NCBI GenBank assembly: GCA_023101885.1
Contig: JALPQD010000044.1
Location: 8,337,565 to 8,401,564 of the forward strand
Reading direction: 5' to 3'
Source of the DNA: Typhlomys cinereus
Lineage: Eukaryota > Chordata > Mammalia > Rodentia > Platacanthomyidae
DNA length: 64,000 nucleotides
Below the pieces are notes generated by a model. That model searched no databases. It was not told where the DNA came from and worked only from the letters and a program-made list of their open reading frames with translations. Below are positions 21,624 through 33,587 of this stretch, piece after piece (position 1 is the first letter of the stretch; each line of letters opens with the position of its first letter). The translations under genes and the position numbers were made by a program.

Positions 21624-22711
21624 ATGACAATGCCAAAGTCTAAGTGCAAATCCATGAGAAGCAACACTCAAGTAAACAAATTTCCCACTGAAGGAATTAA
21701 TCCCATAATGTTAGACTCCAACCAGAACAAACCCATGGAAAATGGCCAAGAAAGTCTGACCCAGGATAACGACTTTCAAAATATGATCATTACCATGTTC
21801 AATACTATGAAAGAGGAAATCCGGGAGGAATTAAATAATCGAATCAATCCCTTTGAGGAGGAACACAACAGACACATGGAGGAGTTGAGAAAAACAGTGC
21901 AAGAAACAAAAACTGGCATAGAGCAGTTAAAGCAGACTCAAGCAGAGTTTAAAACTGAGCTAAAAGACAAGTTATTTCAACCCAGAACTCTACAGAGAGT
22001 CTTATCAGCAGAACTAAGGAAGCAGAAAACAGAATTTCAGATCTTGAAGATAAAGTGGGAGTATTAACCACCTCAATGGAAGAGATTGTTAAAGCCAAAA
22101 AGATGCTTGAGAGATATATCCAAGAGATATGGGATACCCTGAAGAAGCCCAACATGCGTATTCATGGAATACCAGAGCAAGAATCTCAAAATACCACCCC
22201 TGAGGAAAATTTTCAAACGATCATCAAGGAAAACTTTCCCCATATAAAAAAAGAGAGGCCCATCCATATACAAGAGGCATTCCGCACCCCAGGCGGATAT
22301 GACCAAACAGATATGACCAAAACAGAACTATTATTGCCATGGCAAATAATAGTCAAAACACTCCACATTCAAGATAAAGAACTGGTACTGAGAGCTTCAA
22401 GGGAGAAAAAACAAGTCACTTTTAAAGGTAAACCTATTAAAATAACAAATGACTTCTCAATGGAAACACTAAAAGCAGGAAGAGCTTGGAGAGACATACT
22501 TCAAGTATTGAATGAGCAAAAATGTCAACCTAGGCTGATTTACCCTCCAAAACTATCAGTCATGATCGAGGGAGAAAGAAAAACTTTCCAGCACAAAGAC
22601 AACTTGAAGGGATACATGTCCACCAAACCAGGCCTTCAAAAAATGCTAGAAATGATACTCAAGCATGAAGAAAAAAACAGGCATATCCAGGAGAGCAGAA
22701 GGCAAGTATAA
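21624..22711 (+). pseudogene. L1 J ORF1, single frameshift
   Basis: Begins MTMPKSKCKSMRS. The N-terminal part and coiled coil (residues about 40-120) are open, then a missing base near 21975 ('ttatttcaac' where other copies have 'ttatcttcaac') shifts the frame. The second part runs open to the stop at 22709-22711, covering the RRM (KPNMRIHGIPEQESQNTTPE) and C-terminal domain (MIEGERKTFQHKDNLKGY). A small duplication, YDQTDMTK after 'GG', lies near 22300. Length and domain order fit ORF1p of about 360 residues. Confidence 0.92.
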
Positions 22712-23612
22712 CACCATTAAAAGCGAAGCAATATACTTGTAAAAACTACTAAACATAATAAATGTCTGGAATTAAAAATAGTTTCCCCATTATAACACTA
22801 AATGTTAATGGAATTAACTCACCGATCAAGAGACACAGATTACAAATTTGGATTAAAAATCACAATCCATCAATCTGCTGCCTGCAGGAAACCCATCTCA
22901 CCACAAAAGATAGGCACGCTCTAAAAATGAAAGGCTGGTCAATAATTCTACAAGCTAATGGAAGCAGAAAACAGGCAGGGGTAGCCATTATGCTATCAGA
23001 CAAAGTGGACTTCAAACCAAAGAAAATTATAAGAGACACGGATGGATACTACATTTTAGTCACAGGTACAATTCATCAGGAAGACTTCACAATACTGAAC
23101 ATATATGCACCCAATACGGGCCCCTCCACATTCATTAAGAAAATCCTGCAGCGTCTAACGCAAGAAATCAACCCCCAAACGATAATTCTTGGGGACTTCA
23201 ACACCGCCCTCTCAACATGGGATAGATCAACAGGTCAAAAGCTTAACAGAGACGCTTTGGACCTTAATCAACCCTTAAAGAAATGGACCTTACAGATCTC
23301 TATTGAAGTTTTCACCCACGCACCAAAGAATACACATTTTTCTCAGCAGCACATGGAACCTTCTCCAAAATAGATCACATATTGGGCCACAAAACGAATC
23401 TACACATGTACAAAAAAGTTGAAATTCTAACCTGTGCCCTGTCAGACCACCATGGCCTAAAGCTGGACATCCACAACACAACAAACAAGAGAAAATACAC
23501 TAACTCCTGGAAATTTAACAATATGATGCTGAATGAGGACTGGATTCAGGAAGAAATTAAAAAGGAAATTCAAGATTTCCTGAAAGTGAATGATAATGAA
23601 AATACAACTTAC

Positions 23613-24445
23613 GTTCGTTCCTGATCATGTACAAATGGGGGGATATGATCTCACCAGAAGGGGAGGGCACATAGTCTGGCAGATGAAAGGTGATCATTTT
23701 CCAAATGGGTGACTGACCCCTCCCTCACCGAGGTTTCCTGCTTTTATTACATCTACCCTTGAATGTGCTATTATAACATGACTCCAGTTTAACAGTTTTT
23801 TGTCTCTGACCAGGGGGGTGACATACAGTGCCCATCAGGATGGAGTGAAGGGCATTGCAGGAGCAGCAAAACTGCAAAAGAAAATCAACAAACCACAATC
23901 CAGAACTTCAGAGACTCTATATCAACCACATAGAACTAAGCCAGCCTAATCTCCTCCCATCGTGAAGCTCAGGGACATTTGCGGAAGAGGGGGCGGAAAG
24001 ACTGTAAGAGCAAAAGGATGGGAGGAGCAATGATCTGAAGATTCTCTACACTAGTTAGGGCTGAAGCAATCATAATAGGACTTTGCATGCCCTGTGCAAT
24101 GTCCAACACACTATTGACCTCACAAAGTCTAGCATCAGCTAAAGGCACCAAGATCCTTGGAGGCAAGGGATTGACAGCCACAGTAGTGTTCCTATGCTTA
24201 AGGGGAACACGAGAAAGGGTTCAGGGAAATGCCACTGGGCCCTTGTATGTCATCGGAGAGGAGGACCAAGAGGAGAGTTAGGCATACAGAATAAAGGACT
24301 CTCTGGGAATTGGGGGGGGAGGCACTGGGAGACGGGGAGGGAGAGAAGGGGAGCAGGGGGTTCAGCGGGAGGAGGAGGGGGAGGGAACTGCTCTACCTAT
24401 TAAGTTTGTATGAGTGGAAATAATAATAAAAATGTTAAAAAAAAA
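23613..24445 (+). mobile_element. L1 3'UTR insertion in ORF2 of L1 J
   Basis: 5'-truncated L1 of 833 bases in the same orientation: 3'UTR from 'ttcctgatcatgtac' through the G-rich tract (about 24308-24390), the tail 'gtttgtatgagtggaaata' and poly(A). GAAAATACAACTTAC flanks it at 23598-23612 and 24446-24460 (15-bp perfect TSD). Confidence 0.95.
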
Positions 24446-25697
24446 GAAAATACAACTTACCTAAATCTCTGGGACACAATGAAAGCTGTTCTAAGAGGTA
24501 ATTTCATAGTTCTTAATGCCTACATCAAAAAAATGGAAACATCAGAAATAAACAACTTAACAATGCAGCTTAAAGCTTTAGAGAAACTAGAGCAATCTGA
24601 TCCCAAAAGTAGTAGAAGAGAGGAGATTAGCAAAATAAGGGGAGAAATATCTGAAATCGAGATTAAGAAAACAATAGAAAAAATCAACCAGTCAAAAAGC
24701 TGGTTCTTTGAAAAAATCAATAACATTGATACACCCCTAGCTAAATTAACCAAAAGCAAGAAAGAGAAAACCCAAATTAACAAAATTAGAAATGAACATG
24801 GAGTTATCACTACTGATACCCAAGAAATCCAGAGAATTATAACATCATATTTCAAAAACTTATACTCTGTGAAGTTTGACAACACAAAAGAGATGGATGA
24901 ATTTCTAAGTAAACACAACTTACCTAAATTGAAACAGGAAGTTGTGAATTATTTAAATAGTCCTAAAACATATAAGGAAATTGAAGTAATCTCAAATCTT
25001 CCCACCAAAAAATGTCCTGGACCAGATGGATTCAGCACAGAGTTCTACCAGACATTTAAGGAGTTAGTAACACCAATACTCCTTAAACTGTTCCATCAAT
25101 AGCAAAGGAAGGAACACTACCAAATTCCTTCTATGAACATAATATCGTCTTAATCCCAAAACCTAATAAAGATTCACTTAAAAAAGAAAACTATAGGCCG
25201 ATCTCTCTGATGAACACAGATGCAAAGATTCTCAACAAAGTCTTAGCAAATCGGATTCAAAAACACATTAAAAAGATCATTTATGGGGACCAAGTAGGCT
25301 TCATCCCCAGCACACAAGGTTGGTTCAACATACGCAAATCAATAAATGTAATTCATCATGTAAACCAGTCCAAAGTCCAAGACCACATGATACTCTCAAT
25401 AGATGCAGAAAAAGCTTTTGACAAGATCCAACAGCCTTTTATGATCAAAACTCTAGAGACAGTAGGAATGAAAGGAACCTTTATCAATATAATAAAAGCT
25501 GTATACAACAAGCCCACAGCAAGGATTATGCTCAATGGGGAACAATTGGAAGCATTCCCACTTCGATCAGGAACTAGACAAGGCTGTCCACGCTCACCAC
25601 TTCTACTCAATATTGTACTTGAAGTCTTAGCTGAAGCCATAAGACAAGAAAGGGACATAAGAGGGATTCAAATCGGCAAGGAAGAAGTCAAGCTATC

Positions 25698-26109
25698 TGT
25701 TGCAGTCCGCCTGCATGGTTGCTGATAAATGACCAGAACACAGCTTAAGGGAACAAGGAGTTTACTTTCTTACGATAGTCCGGTTACAGTTCATAGTCCA
25801 GCTTGACGGGAGAGCACACATCAACACCAGGGCTGAGGGAACTGGCCACCATAACGGCTGAGAGATGGACAATCCTTACTTGCCAGACCAGCAGCATGCC
25901 AAGTGAACAGAAGGATGCCAACTCTCTCAACCAGCTCTCTGTGATTTATCCAGGGCCTAATCCCACCCACCATGGGCTGGGTCTTCCCCAGCAGCCAGAC
26001 AATCTCCTTCAGGTTTGCTCTGGGCTTAACTCAACCATCAACTCTCTACACCTGTGCCCAGAGCTCAAACCCTCAAGAGTCAAGTTGACACCTGCACTTA
26101 ACTATGACA
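25698..26109 (-). mobile_element. Solo MaLR-type LTR in L1 J
   Basis: A 412-bp element with TG...CA ends (TGTTGCAGTCC...ACTATGACA on the + strand). It is flanked by a perfect 5-bp TSD CTATC (25693-25697 and 26110-26114), the TSD size of ERVL/MaLR elements. Read on the minus strand it starts TGTCATAGTTAAG and has GTGTCAACTTGAC, a phrase typical of ORR1/MT-like LTRs. It ends with CCTTGTTCCCTTAAG and GCAACA. A second copy of the same family is at 41601-42177. Removing it restores the ORF2 reading 'aagctatccctatttgcag' around FADD. Confidence 0.88.
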
Positions 26110-27843
26110 CTATCCCTATTTGCAGATGACATGATCTTATACATGAGTGATCCCAAAAACTCCACCAGGAAGCTCCTGGAACTAATTGAGAAGCTCAGCA
26201 GGATGGCAGGATACAAAATAAATGTGCAAAAATCAGAGGCCTTCCTATATGCCCAAAATGAAAGAAGTGAAAAAGCCCTGAGAGAAACAATCCCATTTAC
26301 TATAGCCCCTAAAAAAATGAAATACCTTGGTATAAACCTAACCAAGGAGGTAAAAGACCTTTACAATGAAAACTTTAAAACCCTAAAGAAAGAAATAACA
26401 GAAGACACCAGAAGGTGGAAAGACCTCCCTTGTTCCTGGATTGGCAGAATCAACATCGTAAAAATGACCATCCTACCAAAGACAATATACAGATTCAATG
26501 CTATACCAATCAAAATCCCAAAGCAATTCTTCAAAGAAATTGACCAAACAATCTCAAAGTTCATATGGAGGCACAAAACACCCAGGATAGCAAAGACAAT
26601 CCTGAGTAACAAAAACACTGCTAGAGGTATTACCATACCAAACCTAAGTCTATACTACAAATCCATAGTTATAAAGACTGCCTGGTACTGGCTCCAAAAT
26701 AGACACACAGATCAATGGATAAGGATTGAAGACCCAGATATAAGCCCACAAAATTACAGCCATTTGGTCTTTGACAAAGGAGCCCAAAAATCCAATGGAT
26801 AAAGAACAGCATCTTCAACAAATGGTGCTGGCAAAACTGGATCTCCACATGCAGAAGATTAAAGCTGGACCCGTACTTGTCACCACGTAAACACTAAATT
26901 CCAAATGGATCAAGGACCTTGATATCAGGCCAGAGACTATAAAAACCATAGTTGAAAGGATAGGGAACTCCCTCGAGCTGATTGGGCTAGGCCAACATTT
27001 CCTAAACAGACATCCAATGGCACAGTCACTGCTACCAACTCTCAACATTGGGATCTTGTGACATTAAAGAGCTTCTGTTCAGATAAAGAGATTGTCACAC
27101 GAGCTCAAAGGCAACCCACAGAATGGGAGAAAATCTTCACTAACCACACATCTGATAGAACTCTGCTATCCAGAGTGCACAAAGAACTTAGAAAACTAAA
27201 CACCAAGGAAACCAATGGCCCCATTAAAAAATGGGCCCTGGAACTTAAAAGAAATTTTACCAGGGATGAAATTAAACTGTCTAACAAATATCTTAAAAAA
27301 TGCTCCACTTCCTTAGCCATCAGGGAAATGCAAATCAAAACTTCCCTGAGATATCATCTCACCCCGGTCAGGATGGCAAAAATCCACAACACAAACAACA
27401 ACAAATGCTGGAGAGGATGTGGAGAGAGGGGAACTCTCCTACATTGCTGGTGGGAAGGCAGGCTCATACAACCACTCTGGCGAGCCATCTGGAGATTCTT
27501 AAATAAATTAAAGATTGAAATGCCATATGACCCTGCTATTTTACTTTTGGGTATAACCCCCCATACAGCAGAGGTTCACCTCGATAGCACAAGCACGACC
27601 ATGTTCATAGCAGCACTGTTTACAATAGCAAAGTCATAGAATCAATCCAAATGTCCAACAGTTGACGAGTGGATAAGGAAACTGTGGTACATCTATACAA
27701 TGGAGTATTACTCAGCCATCAAAAATGATGAATTACTATAATTTGCCGTGAAATGGATGTCATTAGAAACAATTATATTAAGTGAAGTATCCCAGACCCA
27801 GAAAATTAAGCGCCGTATGTACTCCCTAATAGGTGGCTCCTAG

Positions 27844-28790
27844 TACCAAACCCACCCAGCCCACCTAGAGACAGTAATTGCAAGGATTATGAACAGGAGG
27901 GATGGGGTAGGAGGGCCACACCAGAAACAAGGAGAGCAGGGACCATGATACAGCAGAGAAAATAGGCCTCCATCAAGTACCCAAATAAGTAATGAGACAT
28001 CTGATTAAGTTCACAGACTTTTGTTCCTGATCATTTACTATTGAGGGAGTATGATCTCACCAGAAGAGGAGGGCATATAGTCTGGCAGATAAAAAGTAAC
28101 CATTTTGCAAATGGGTGATAGACCCCTCCCTCACTGTGGTTTCCCACTTTTATTACATCTACCTCTGAATGTGCTTTTATCACAAGACTCTAGTTTAACA
28201 GCTTTTTGTCTCTGGCCAGGGGGTGACATACAATGCCCACCAGTATGGAGTAAAGGGCATTGCAGGAGCAGCAAAACTGCAAAAGAAAATCAACAAACCA
28301 CAATCCAGAACTTCAGAGACTCTATATCAACCACCTAGAACTAGGCCAGCTTAATCTCTCCTCATCCTGAAGCTCAGGGAAATTTGCAGAAGAGGGGGCG
28401 GTAAGAGTGTAAGAGCAAAAGGATGGGAGGAGCAATGATATGTAAGATACTCCATACAAGTTAGGGCTGAAGCAATCATAATTGGACTTTATGTGCCCTG
28501 CGCATTGTCCAACACACTATTGACCTCACAATGTCTAGCATCTGCTAAAGGCACCAAGATCCTTGGAGGCAAGGGATTGGGCAGCCACAGTAGTGTTCCT
28601 ATACCTAAGGGGACCACGGGAAAGGGTTCAGGGAAAAGCCACTGGGTCCTTGTATGTCATCGGAGAGGAGGGCCCAGAGGAAAATCAGGCATGCACAAGA
28701 AAGGACTCTCTGGAAATTGGGCCGGGAGGCACTGGAGGATGGGGAGGAAGGAGGGTGGGGAGGGGAAGCAGGGAGTACGGGGGGGGGGGA
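27844..28790 (+). other. L1 J 3'UTR with G-rich purine tract
   Basis: About 950 bases after the ORF2 stop, well conserved with the other copies. The distal part (28715-28790) is a purine tract with many G runs ending in a run of 11 or so G. Such tracts are a recurrent feature of mammalian L1 3'UTRs and can form G-quadruplexes. Open frames in it are not genes. Confidence 0.8.
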
Positions 28791-28793
28791 CAT

Positions 28794-30115
28794 AAAGCAT
28801 TTTCGACTGCATTCAAAGCCACTTGGACTATTTTGGAGTCCCTAACAGTCAGAGGTCACAATGTGATATAGCCTAAAGTTACCAAATGCTGTATTTGCTG
28901 TGGAATGCCTCTGGAAGCCCAAAGCTGTTTCTTTCCTGGTGCAAAATCCAGCTTTCTGAAGAATTTCAGTCAAAACAGGAAAAATACTTGCATCTATAAC
29001 AGCCTGAATCTGTGCTCTGTTTCAGTAGTGATGTTTGAAATAGTCCATCAGGCTTCCTTTCTAATTGATTTCTTTGGGCTACCCAACAAGTGTAAGAGGC
29101 AAGATAATGCAGAACAATTCAAAATGACCTGAGTTTGAACATTATCACCAGTCACAATATCACTAACTGCTCATAATGCAGGTGATACAACTTTATAGTC
29201 ATTGTGTATCAAAAGTTCCACCAATCTTCAGCAGACTCCAAAACCAATGATTGCTTGAATTTTATGATTGGGTCCATCAGAAAGAGAAGAAAAAGCCCCA
29301 GCACACATCTGCTAACACATCTGAATCACTGCTAAACAATAATCTTGATAAGACATTTGGGCAAGATGAAATCTTACTAAAGTTTGGAAGAGAATTTTTT
29401 TTTCCTCTACATAAATTTGAGAGGGCCCAACACAGCATTTCTGGTGGTTGTTAGTCTGTTTGAATTTGTTAATAACTCTTAAAGTGGTGGCAGTATTTCA
29501 CAATTCAAAATAAAATCTGCATTCTGCATTGACACCAGCAATATTACCAAATGCCCAAACAGCCTGTTCCTGAATGTCTTCATATTCTGAATAAAGAATT
29601 TTGATGAAAACTGGCACAGCCCTAGCTTCAATCACTACTTTGGTGTGAAGAAAAGTTGCAGATGCTATATCAGTTAAAGTCTGTAAAGCCTCAAATTGTA
29701 AAGTAAAATTCTCATTTCTTTCAAGAAATTTCATAAATCTCTGTACATCTTCTGTATAACTTGATCTATTGGAGGATTAGGTTCTTTCTAAAACAGCTTT
29801 CTAAACTTCTGTGTTGCTGTTAACTGTTGTTCAGTATTATTAGAAAAATAAAATCATCTGAATCATATCTGTGGTAACCACTTATCCTTTGGGATGGGTA
29901 CAATTGAACTGACGGCTGGATCCTGGACTTTCAAGCATAAAGTCATCATTTCTGGGAAGACAGTTCTAAGCTTGAAAAGCTGTTCTTCCCCCCCCCTTTT
30001 TTTTTCTAAATTGTATTCCTTCTTCTTCTTATCTCTTGTACATCTCCAGAAGATTTAGGGCTTTGTTCTATTAACTTTTCATTCTGTAATTGTCTTTCCC
30101 TGAACTCGACATGGA
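28794..30115 (-). pseudogene. KPNA5: KPNA5-like (importin alpha) processed pseudogene
   Basis: Importin alpha carries NLS cargo into the nucleus. This is an intronless broken copy. In order along the minus strand it has the N-terminus GKDNYRMKS and NKALN, the importin-beta-binding basic region decayed, and SNNTEQQLTATQKFRKL with [11 protein letters not shown]. The best-preserved Arm repeat (29734-29498) reads [34 protein letters not shown] and [12 protein letters not shown]. Then come [16 protein letters not shown], a YKVVSPAL-like segment, and finally DSKIVQVALN near 28815. The wording ([20 protein letters not shown]) matches KPNA5 better than KPNA1 or KPNA6 as I recall them. Many stops and frameshifts. 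The C-terminal end is missing, cut at the junction with L1 J. Confidence 0.88.
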
Positions 30116-30304
30116 ATGAGGTAAGATCTGTGAAGTTCAATAATGGCTGTCTATAGCTTAGTGCTGAAGATGGAGGATTCCTGAGACTCTCCAAACATCG
30201 GAAGGTTGTCGAGGCTGAGTTCTAATATCAATAAAGAATGACAGCAGCTGGGAAAATGAGCTTGCCAGCACAGGGCAGGGAAAGGGATAGTATCTTCTGT
30301 AGGC

Positions 30305-31630
30305 CTGGTTTGGTAAAAAAGGATTTTAGTTTATTTTTGTTGGGGAATATCTTTCTTTCACTTTCAAATGTGACTGATAGTTTGACTTGATATAGCAGCC
30401 TGAGTTGCCATTTGTGATCCTTTATGGCTTGAAGAATGCCTTTCTAGGCTCTTTTGGCTTTTACTGTTCCCACTGAAAAGTGAGCTGTTATTCTAATAAG
30501 CTTGCCTTTCGATGGCACTTTTTTTCTCTTGCAGCTGTCAGAATGCTCTTTGTCCTGGATCTGTGATGCTGTTACTATTATTTGCTTTATTGGGCTCCTG
30601 TTTGGTCATATCTGGTTGTATTTGGATGAGGGTCTCTCTCCTTAGGTGTGGAAAGTTCCCATTTATGATTGACTGAAAGATCCGAGCCAGAGTTTTTTCT
30701 TGAATTTCTTTTTCTGGGATTCCATAAATGCTCAGGTTTGGCTTCTTCATGGTGTCCCAGAGCTCTTGAATATTCTTTCTTTCTTTCCTAGTTTTTTCAG
30801 TTTTTTTAATTGAACAATCCTGTTCTGTCAACCTATCTTCCAAATCTGATATTGTATCTTCTGCCTGATCTTTTCTCTGTGTAATATACTCTGCTGGGTT
30901 TTCAATTTCAGTTAGCTCAGCTTTGAATTCCAGTTTGATTTCAGTTTGGAATTTTTTCACCTGCTCTAAGCTTGTTCTTGTTTCCTCTATTTCCTTTTTC
31001 ATCTCAGATAATTTTTTTTTTATTTTCCTGTTTTCATCTCCTCTGAATTCATCATGTTCCTTTTGTAGTTCTTCTCCCAGTTTGCTAATCATATTGATAA
31101 TATTCCTTTGGAAGACATTATCTTGAATGTCACTTACCTAACTGGTATCTGGAAGGTTATTCTTATTAGAATCTATTCTAAGGAGGTTGGTGTTTTCTGT
31201 AGAAGACATGTTTTCCTGTTTTTTTTTTTTTATTGTATGATGTGACTTGGGCATCTTGTGTTAAGTCTTTGTCTGCTTTCTTTGATATTTGTTTTTGGTT
31301 CTGAGTCAGATGAAGCTGTCTGATTTTGATTGTTGGGAAGGTGTCTATGGATTTGGATGGGATCTTATGGTTGCGTGATATGGTTGCCCCTGTTGAGTAG
31401 TGTAGTTCTTGCAGTCTTCTGTTGATTGAGATGGTCTGCCACTCCCTTTAGTGTTTCCTATGGTGTCTTGTCTGTTCCTCAGTTTATTGTAGTGATTTGG
31501 GCATGTGATATATGAGGCTTGATTTATCATCTCCAGTGTGTTGTCTTTGGGGCTTGGGTGGGACTGGAGAGTTTTTGTTAAATTTTAATTGGTAACCTCC
31601 AGCCCAGTGTTTTCCTTTTTCCCTTTTAGG
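30305..31630 (-). mobile_element. L1 5' part: ORF1 and a third kind of 5'UTR
   Basis: ORF1 of a diverged L1 runs from about 31255 (MPKSHH-like start) to 30305. The 184-residue open stretch 31092-30538 has a long coiled coil (MISKLGEELQKEHDEF... EIEETRTSLEQVKKF) and the RRM block IQELWDTMKKPNLSIYGIPE. The upstream 31262-31630 resembles neither 5'UTR type seen in the other L1s. ORF2 and the 3' part are absent. It is more diverged than L1 F, J and S. Confidence 0.82.
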
Positions 31631-31649
31631 CCATAGATGAGGTGTCTGA

Positions 31650-32240
31650 AGTGAATTAATGTTACTAAATTTGTTTTTTGGCAATCTTTTTATTTTCATG
31701 TCCCTTATTAGCACATTGGAGGTATTGTCATTTTCAGAAAGCTTGTTGCATGGCAGCAGTAGTTATATCAACTATGTCAGAAGTGCTGCCAGTATCCTGG
31801 GTGGCTGTGACCCAAAAGGAGAAAATCTCCATTCTTTTTACTGAAGCAATTGCAGCTCTACATTCTTTAGTAGCTCCATCATAGGCCAATTTTCTGATTG
31901 AAATATTAGCTGCTTTCATATGGTAATCTTGTGTTGTACTGCACATTTTACTCTGGCTAGGAACATTGGCCAGGGCTCACTTGATTTTTGTTTTAGAGAA
32001 GCTAAAGTTTCTAGGCATTGCAACCTGTCTAGAGTAGTTTTTCAAATGTGTAGAATACATAGTCTTACTTGATTGAAGTATTGAGCTGACCCATCCATTT
32101 GAATAGTGGTATCACCAAATTGTCCCATGCTTTGTAACATTTCTGCAGAAATCGTGACATCTGAATTATGACTTTTATCTGCTTGTTCATCACATTCATA
32201 ATAGTATTTAGCTTTCAAGGAGGCTTGAAAAATTTGTATA
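31650..32240 (-). pseudogene. Class II ERV gag capsid remnant
   Basis: On the minus strand, pieces in shifting frames give KQKSSEPWPMFLARVKCAV (the major homology region layout: EPW..FL.R), then KAANISIRKLAYDGATKE and CRAAIASVK, then WVTATQDTGS and AAAMQQAF. This order is that of betaretrovirus/ERVK capsid (MHR, then A..I..LA...A...C..A, then C/T QD.GS). There are stops throughout. Flanking 32240-32380 may be further gag but is unrecognisable. Confidence 0.62.
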
Positions 32241-32385
32241 TGTTTAAGGGCTTATGTTGTCTTACACTACTATTTTGTGGGTCAGTAGTAACTGATATAG
32301 ATAAAGTTTCACTTGGCTCAAAATCATGGAATTCTTTATCACAAAACCACTTGGACCGGGCTCCATTTTGCTAGACCCCTAGGAG

Positions 32386-32415
32386 CCCACAGTGTGTGTG
32401 TGTGTGTGTGTGTGT
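32386..32415. repeat. (GT)n microsatellite
   Basis: Uninterrupted GT run of about 13 units between the class II gag scrap and the class I protease remnant. Confidence 0.85.
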
Positions 32416-32749
32416 TAGGGAGGTGCTCATTGACTCATTGACTCCATAGTAGACACAGGAGTGGAGCATTATTGAATGACTCAGCCCATGGGTCCCTTCT
32501 CTTAAAGACAAGTCACTTGTGAGGATCACAAGGAATCTGAGTCCATCACCTTTTCTTACTCCACAATGATATAGTATAGGCAACCATGAAGTAACTAATG
32601 AATTCCTTTAACTTCCTTACTGTCCTGTGATCTTAATAAGCTGGGACCTATTGGGAGAGCTGTAGATCTAGATAACTTTTAACTCCCATAGCCAAGTAGC
32701 CCTGACCCTAAAGAAGCTGAAAGCAAAAAACATGACTGAAAGGAAGAGA

Positions 32750-33015
32750 AGAGTGGTGTCTTTGCAGTTTCTTTATTTTTGTTTTTGTTTGAGAGGGAAA
32801 GAGCATATATGTGAATAAGAGGAGAGGAACAGGGACAGGGGAGGGACAGGGAGAGAGATAGGGAGAAAGTGAAGGATATGAAAAGGGAGATGGAAAGGGA
32901 AAGAGAACACATTGAAAATGCCATGACATATTGGTGGAGATCAGAGGACAAGTTTTGGAAATTAATCAGGTCATCAGGTTTGACTTACCGTGCTGAGTTA
33001 CCTTGCCAGCCTGCT
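32750..33015 (-). repeat. Degenerate tRNA-derived SINE
   Basis: A purine-rich stretch (32790-32905) is followed by 'tggtggagatcagaggacaag', 'caggtcatcaggtttgac' and 'gctgagttaccttgccagcc'. This resembles the B3/B2-like rodent SINE read in reverse. Strongly decayed, and the edges are approximate. Confidence 0.5.
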
Positions 33016-33142
33016 TTTACAGTTTCTTAGAGAGGCTACAACAGGGGTTTGAGTTTCCCTTCATGGTGTCCTTGTGGGCTGAAGACAATCCTCCCAGACA
33101 TGTTTAAATATACCTTCTGCTATATTAGAATTTAAGCTAGGC

Positions 33143-33396
33143 TGGGCTGAGAGGTGGCTCATAGGTTAAGACTCTACTTCTCAAGCAGAACGTCCTGAGT
33201 TTGGATCCCAGGTCCCAGGTAAAAACACCAGATGGAAACGATGACCTGCACTTCTTACCCTGGTGGGCAGGAGCCTGGGAAATATCAAAGCAAAGCAGAA
33301 AAGAGGTAGAAGTAATCCAGGATGATTCCCAGAGTCACCCTTGGTCCTCCACAAAGACATGCAGTGACCTCTGACAGACAGACAAACAGACAGACA

Positions 33397-33450
<54 letters not shown>

Positions 33451-33475
33451 TAAATAAATTTTTAAAAAATAATTT
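33143..33475 (+). mobile_element. Older tRNA-derived SINE, forward
   Basis: Head 'gggctgagaggtggctcataggttaag', B-box region 'cctgagtttggatcc', body with 'aatccaggatgattccc', a (CAGA)n then (CA)n tract about 33385-33447, and an A-rich tail. Same older subfamily as 5894 and 55398. It shares its left flank TTTAAGCTAGG (about 33130-33140) with the sequence just after the following B1 (33588 on), so the two SINEs appear to sit in one insertion. Confidence 0.78.
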
Positions 33476-33483
33476 TCCTTATA

Positions 33484-33587
33484 AGCCAAGATAGCATGTG
33501 CCTGTAATGAGTACTCTGGAGGTTGAGAAAAGTTCCAGGCCAGCTAGGCTACTTGATAAATGTCTCAACAACAACAACAAAAAATAA
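33484..33587 (+). mobile_element. B1-like 7SL-derived SINE
   Basis: 'gccaagatagcatgtgcctgtaat', 'actctggaggttgag', 'ttccaggccagc' and 'gtctcaacaacaacaac' follow the order of B1 (GCCTGTAAT, GGAGGCTGAG, GAGGCCAGCC, poly(A)). Diverged and slightly shortened. Confidence 0.72.

Larger units (their letters stand above)
22762..27843 (+). pseudogene. L1 J ORF2, split by two insertions
   Basis: The only ORF2 here with its ATG (MSGIKNSFPIITLNVNG). The endonuclease has LQETHL, IYAPN and GDFNTALSTW, with SDHHGLKLD after a frameshift near 23270. The RT shows [35 protein letters not shown] and FADDMILY. The C-terminal motif reads [18 protein letters not shown], where the last zinc-ligand cysteine of the family (WWEC) is Gly. 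Further damage: a lost base near 25100, frameshifts near 26790-27050, and a Trp-to-stop at about 27640. The insertions at 23613-24445 and 25698-26109 split the EN/RT linker and the RT just before FADD. Stop TAG is at 27841-27843. Confidence 0.92.
21242..28790 (+). mobile_element. L1 J: near full-length L1 lacking its 3' end
   Basis: Order: GC-rich 5'UTR (21242-21623), ORF1 (21624-22711), ORF2 (22762-27843) and 3'UTR (27844-28790). Another L1 tail (23613-24445) and a solo LTR (25698-26109) are inserted in ORF2. The element stops inside its G-rich tract at about 28790 with no 'gtttgtatgag' terminus and no poly(A). It runs straight into the interior of a KPNA5-like pseudogene, so its 3' end was deleted after insertion. 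No TSD can be shown for that reason. Confidence 0.92.

Noticed and set aside
29498..29734. A functional importin alpha exon
   Set aside because: The similarity extends over the whole coding sequence without introns and with stops and frameshifts, so it is a processed pseudogene.
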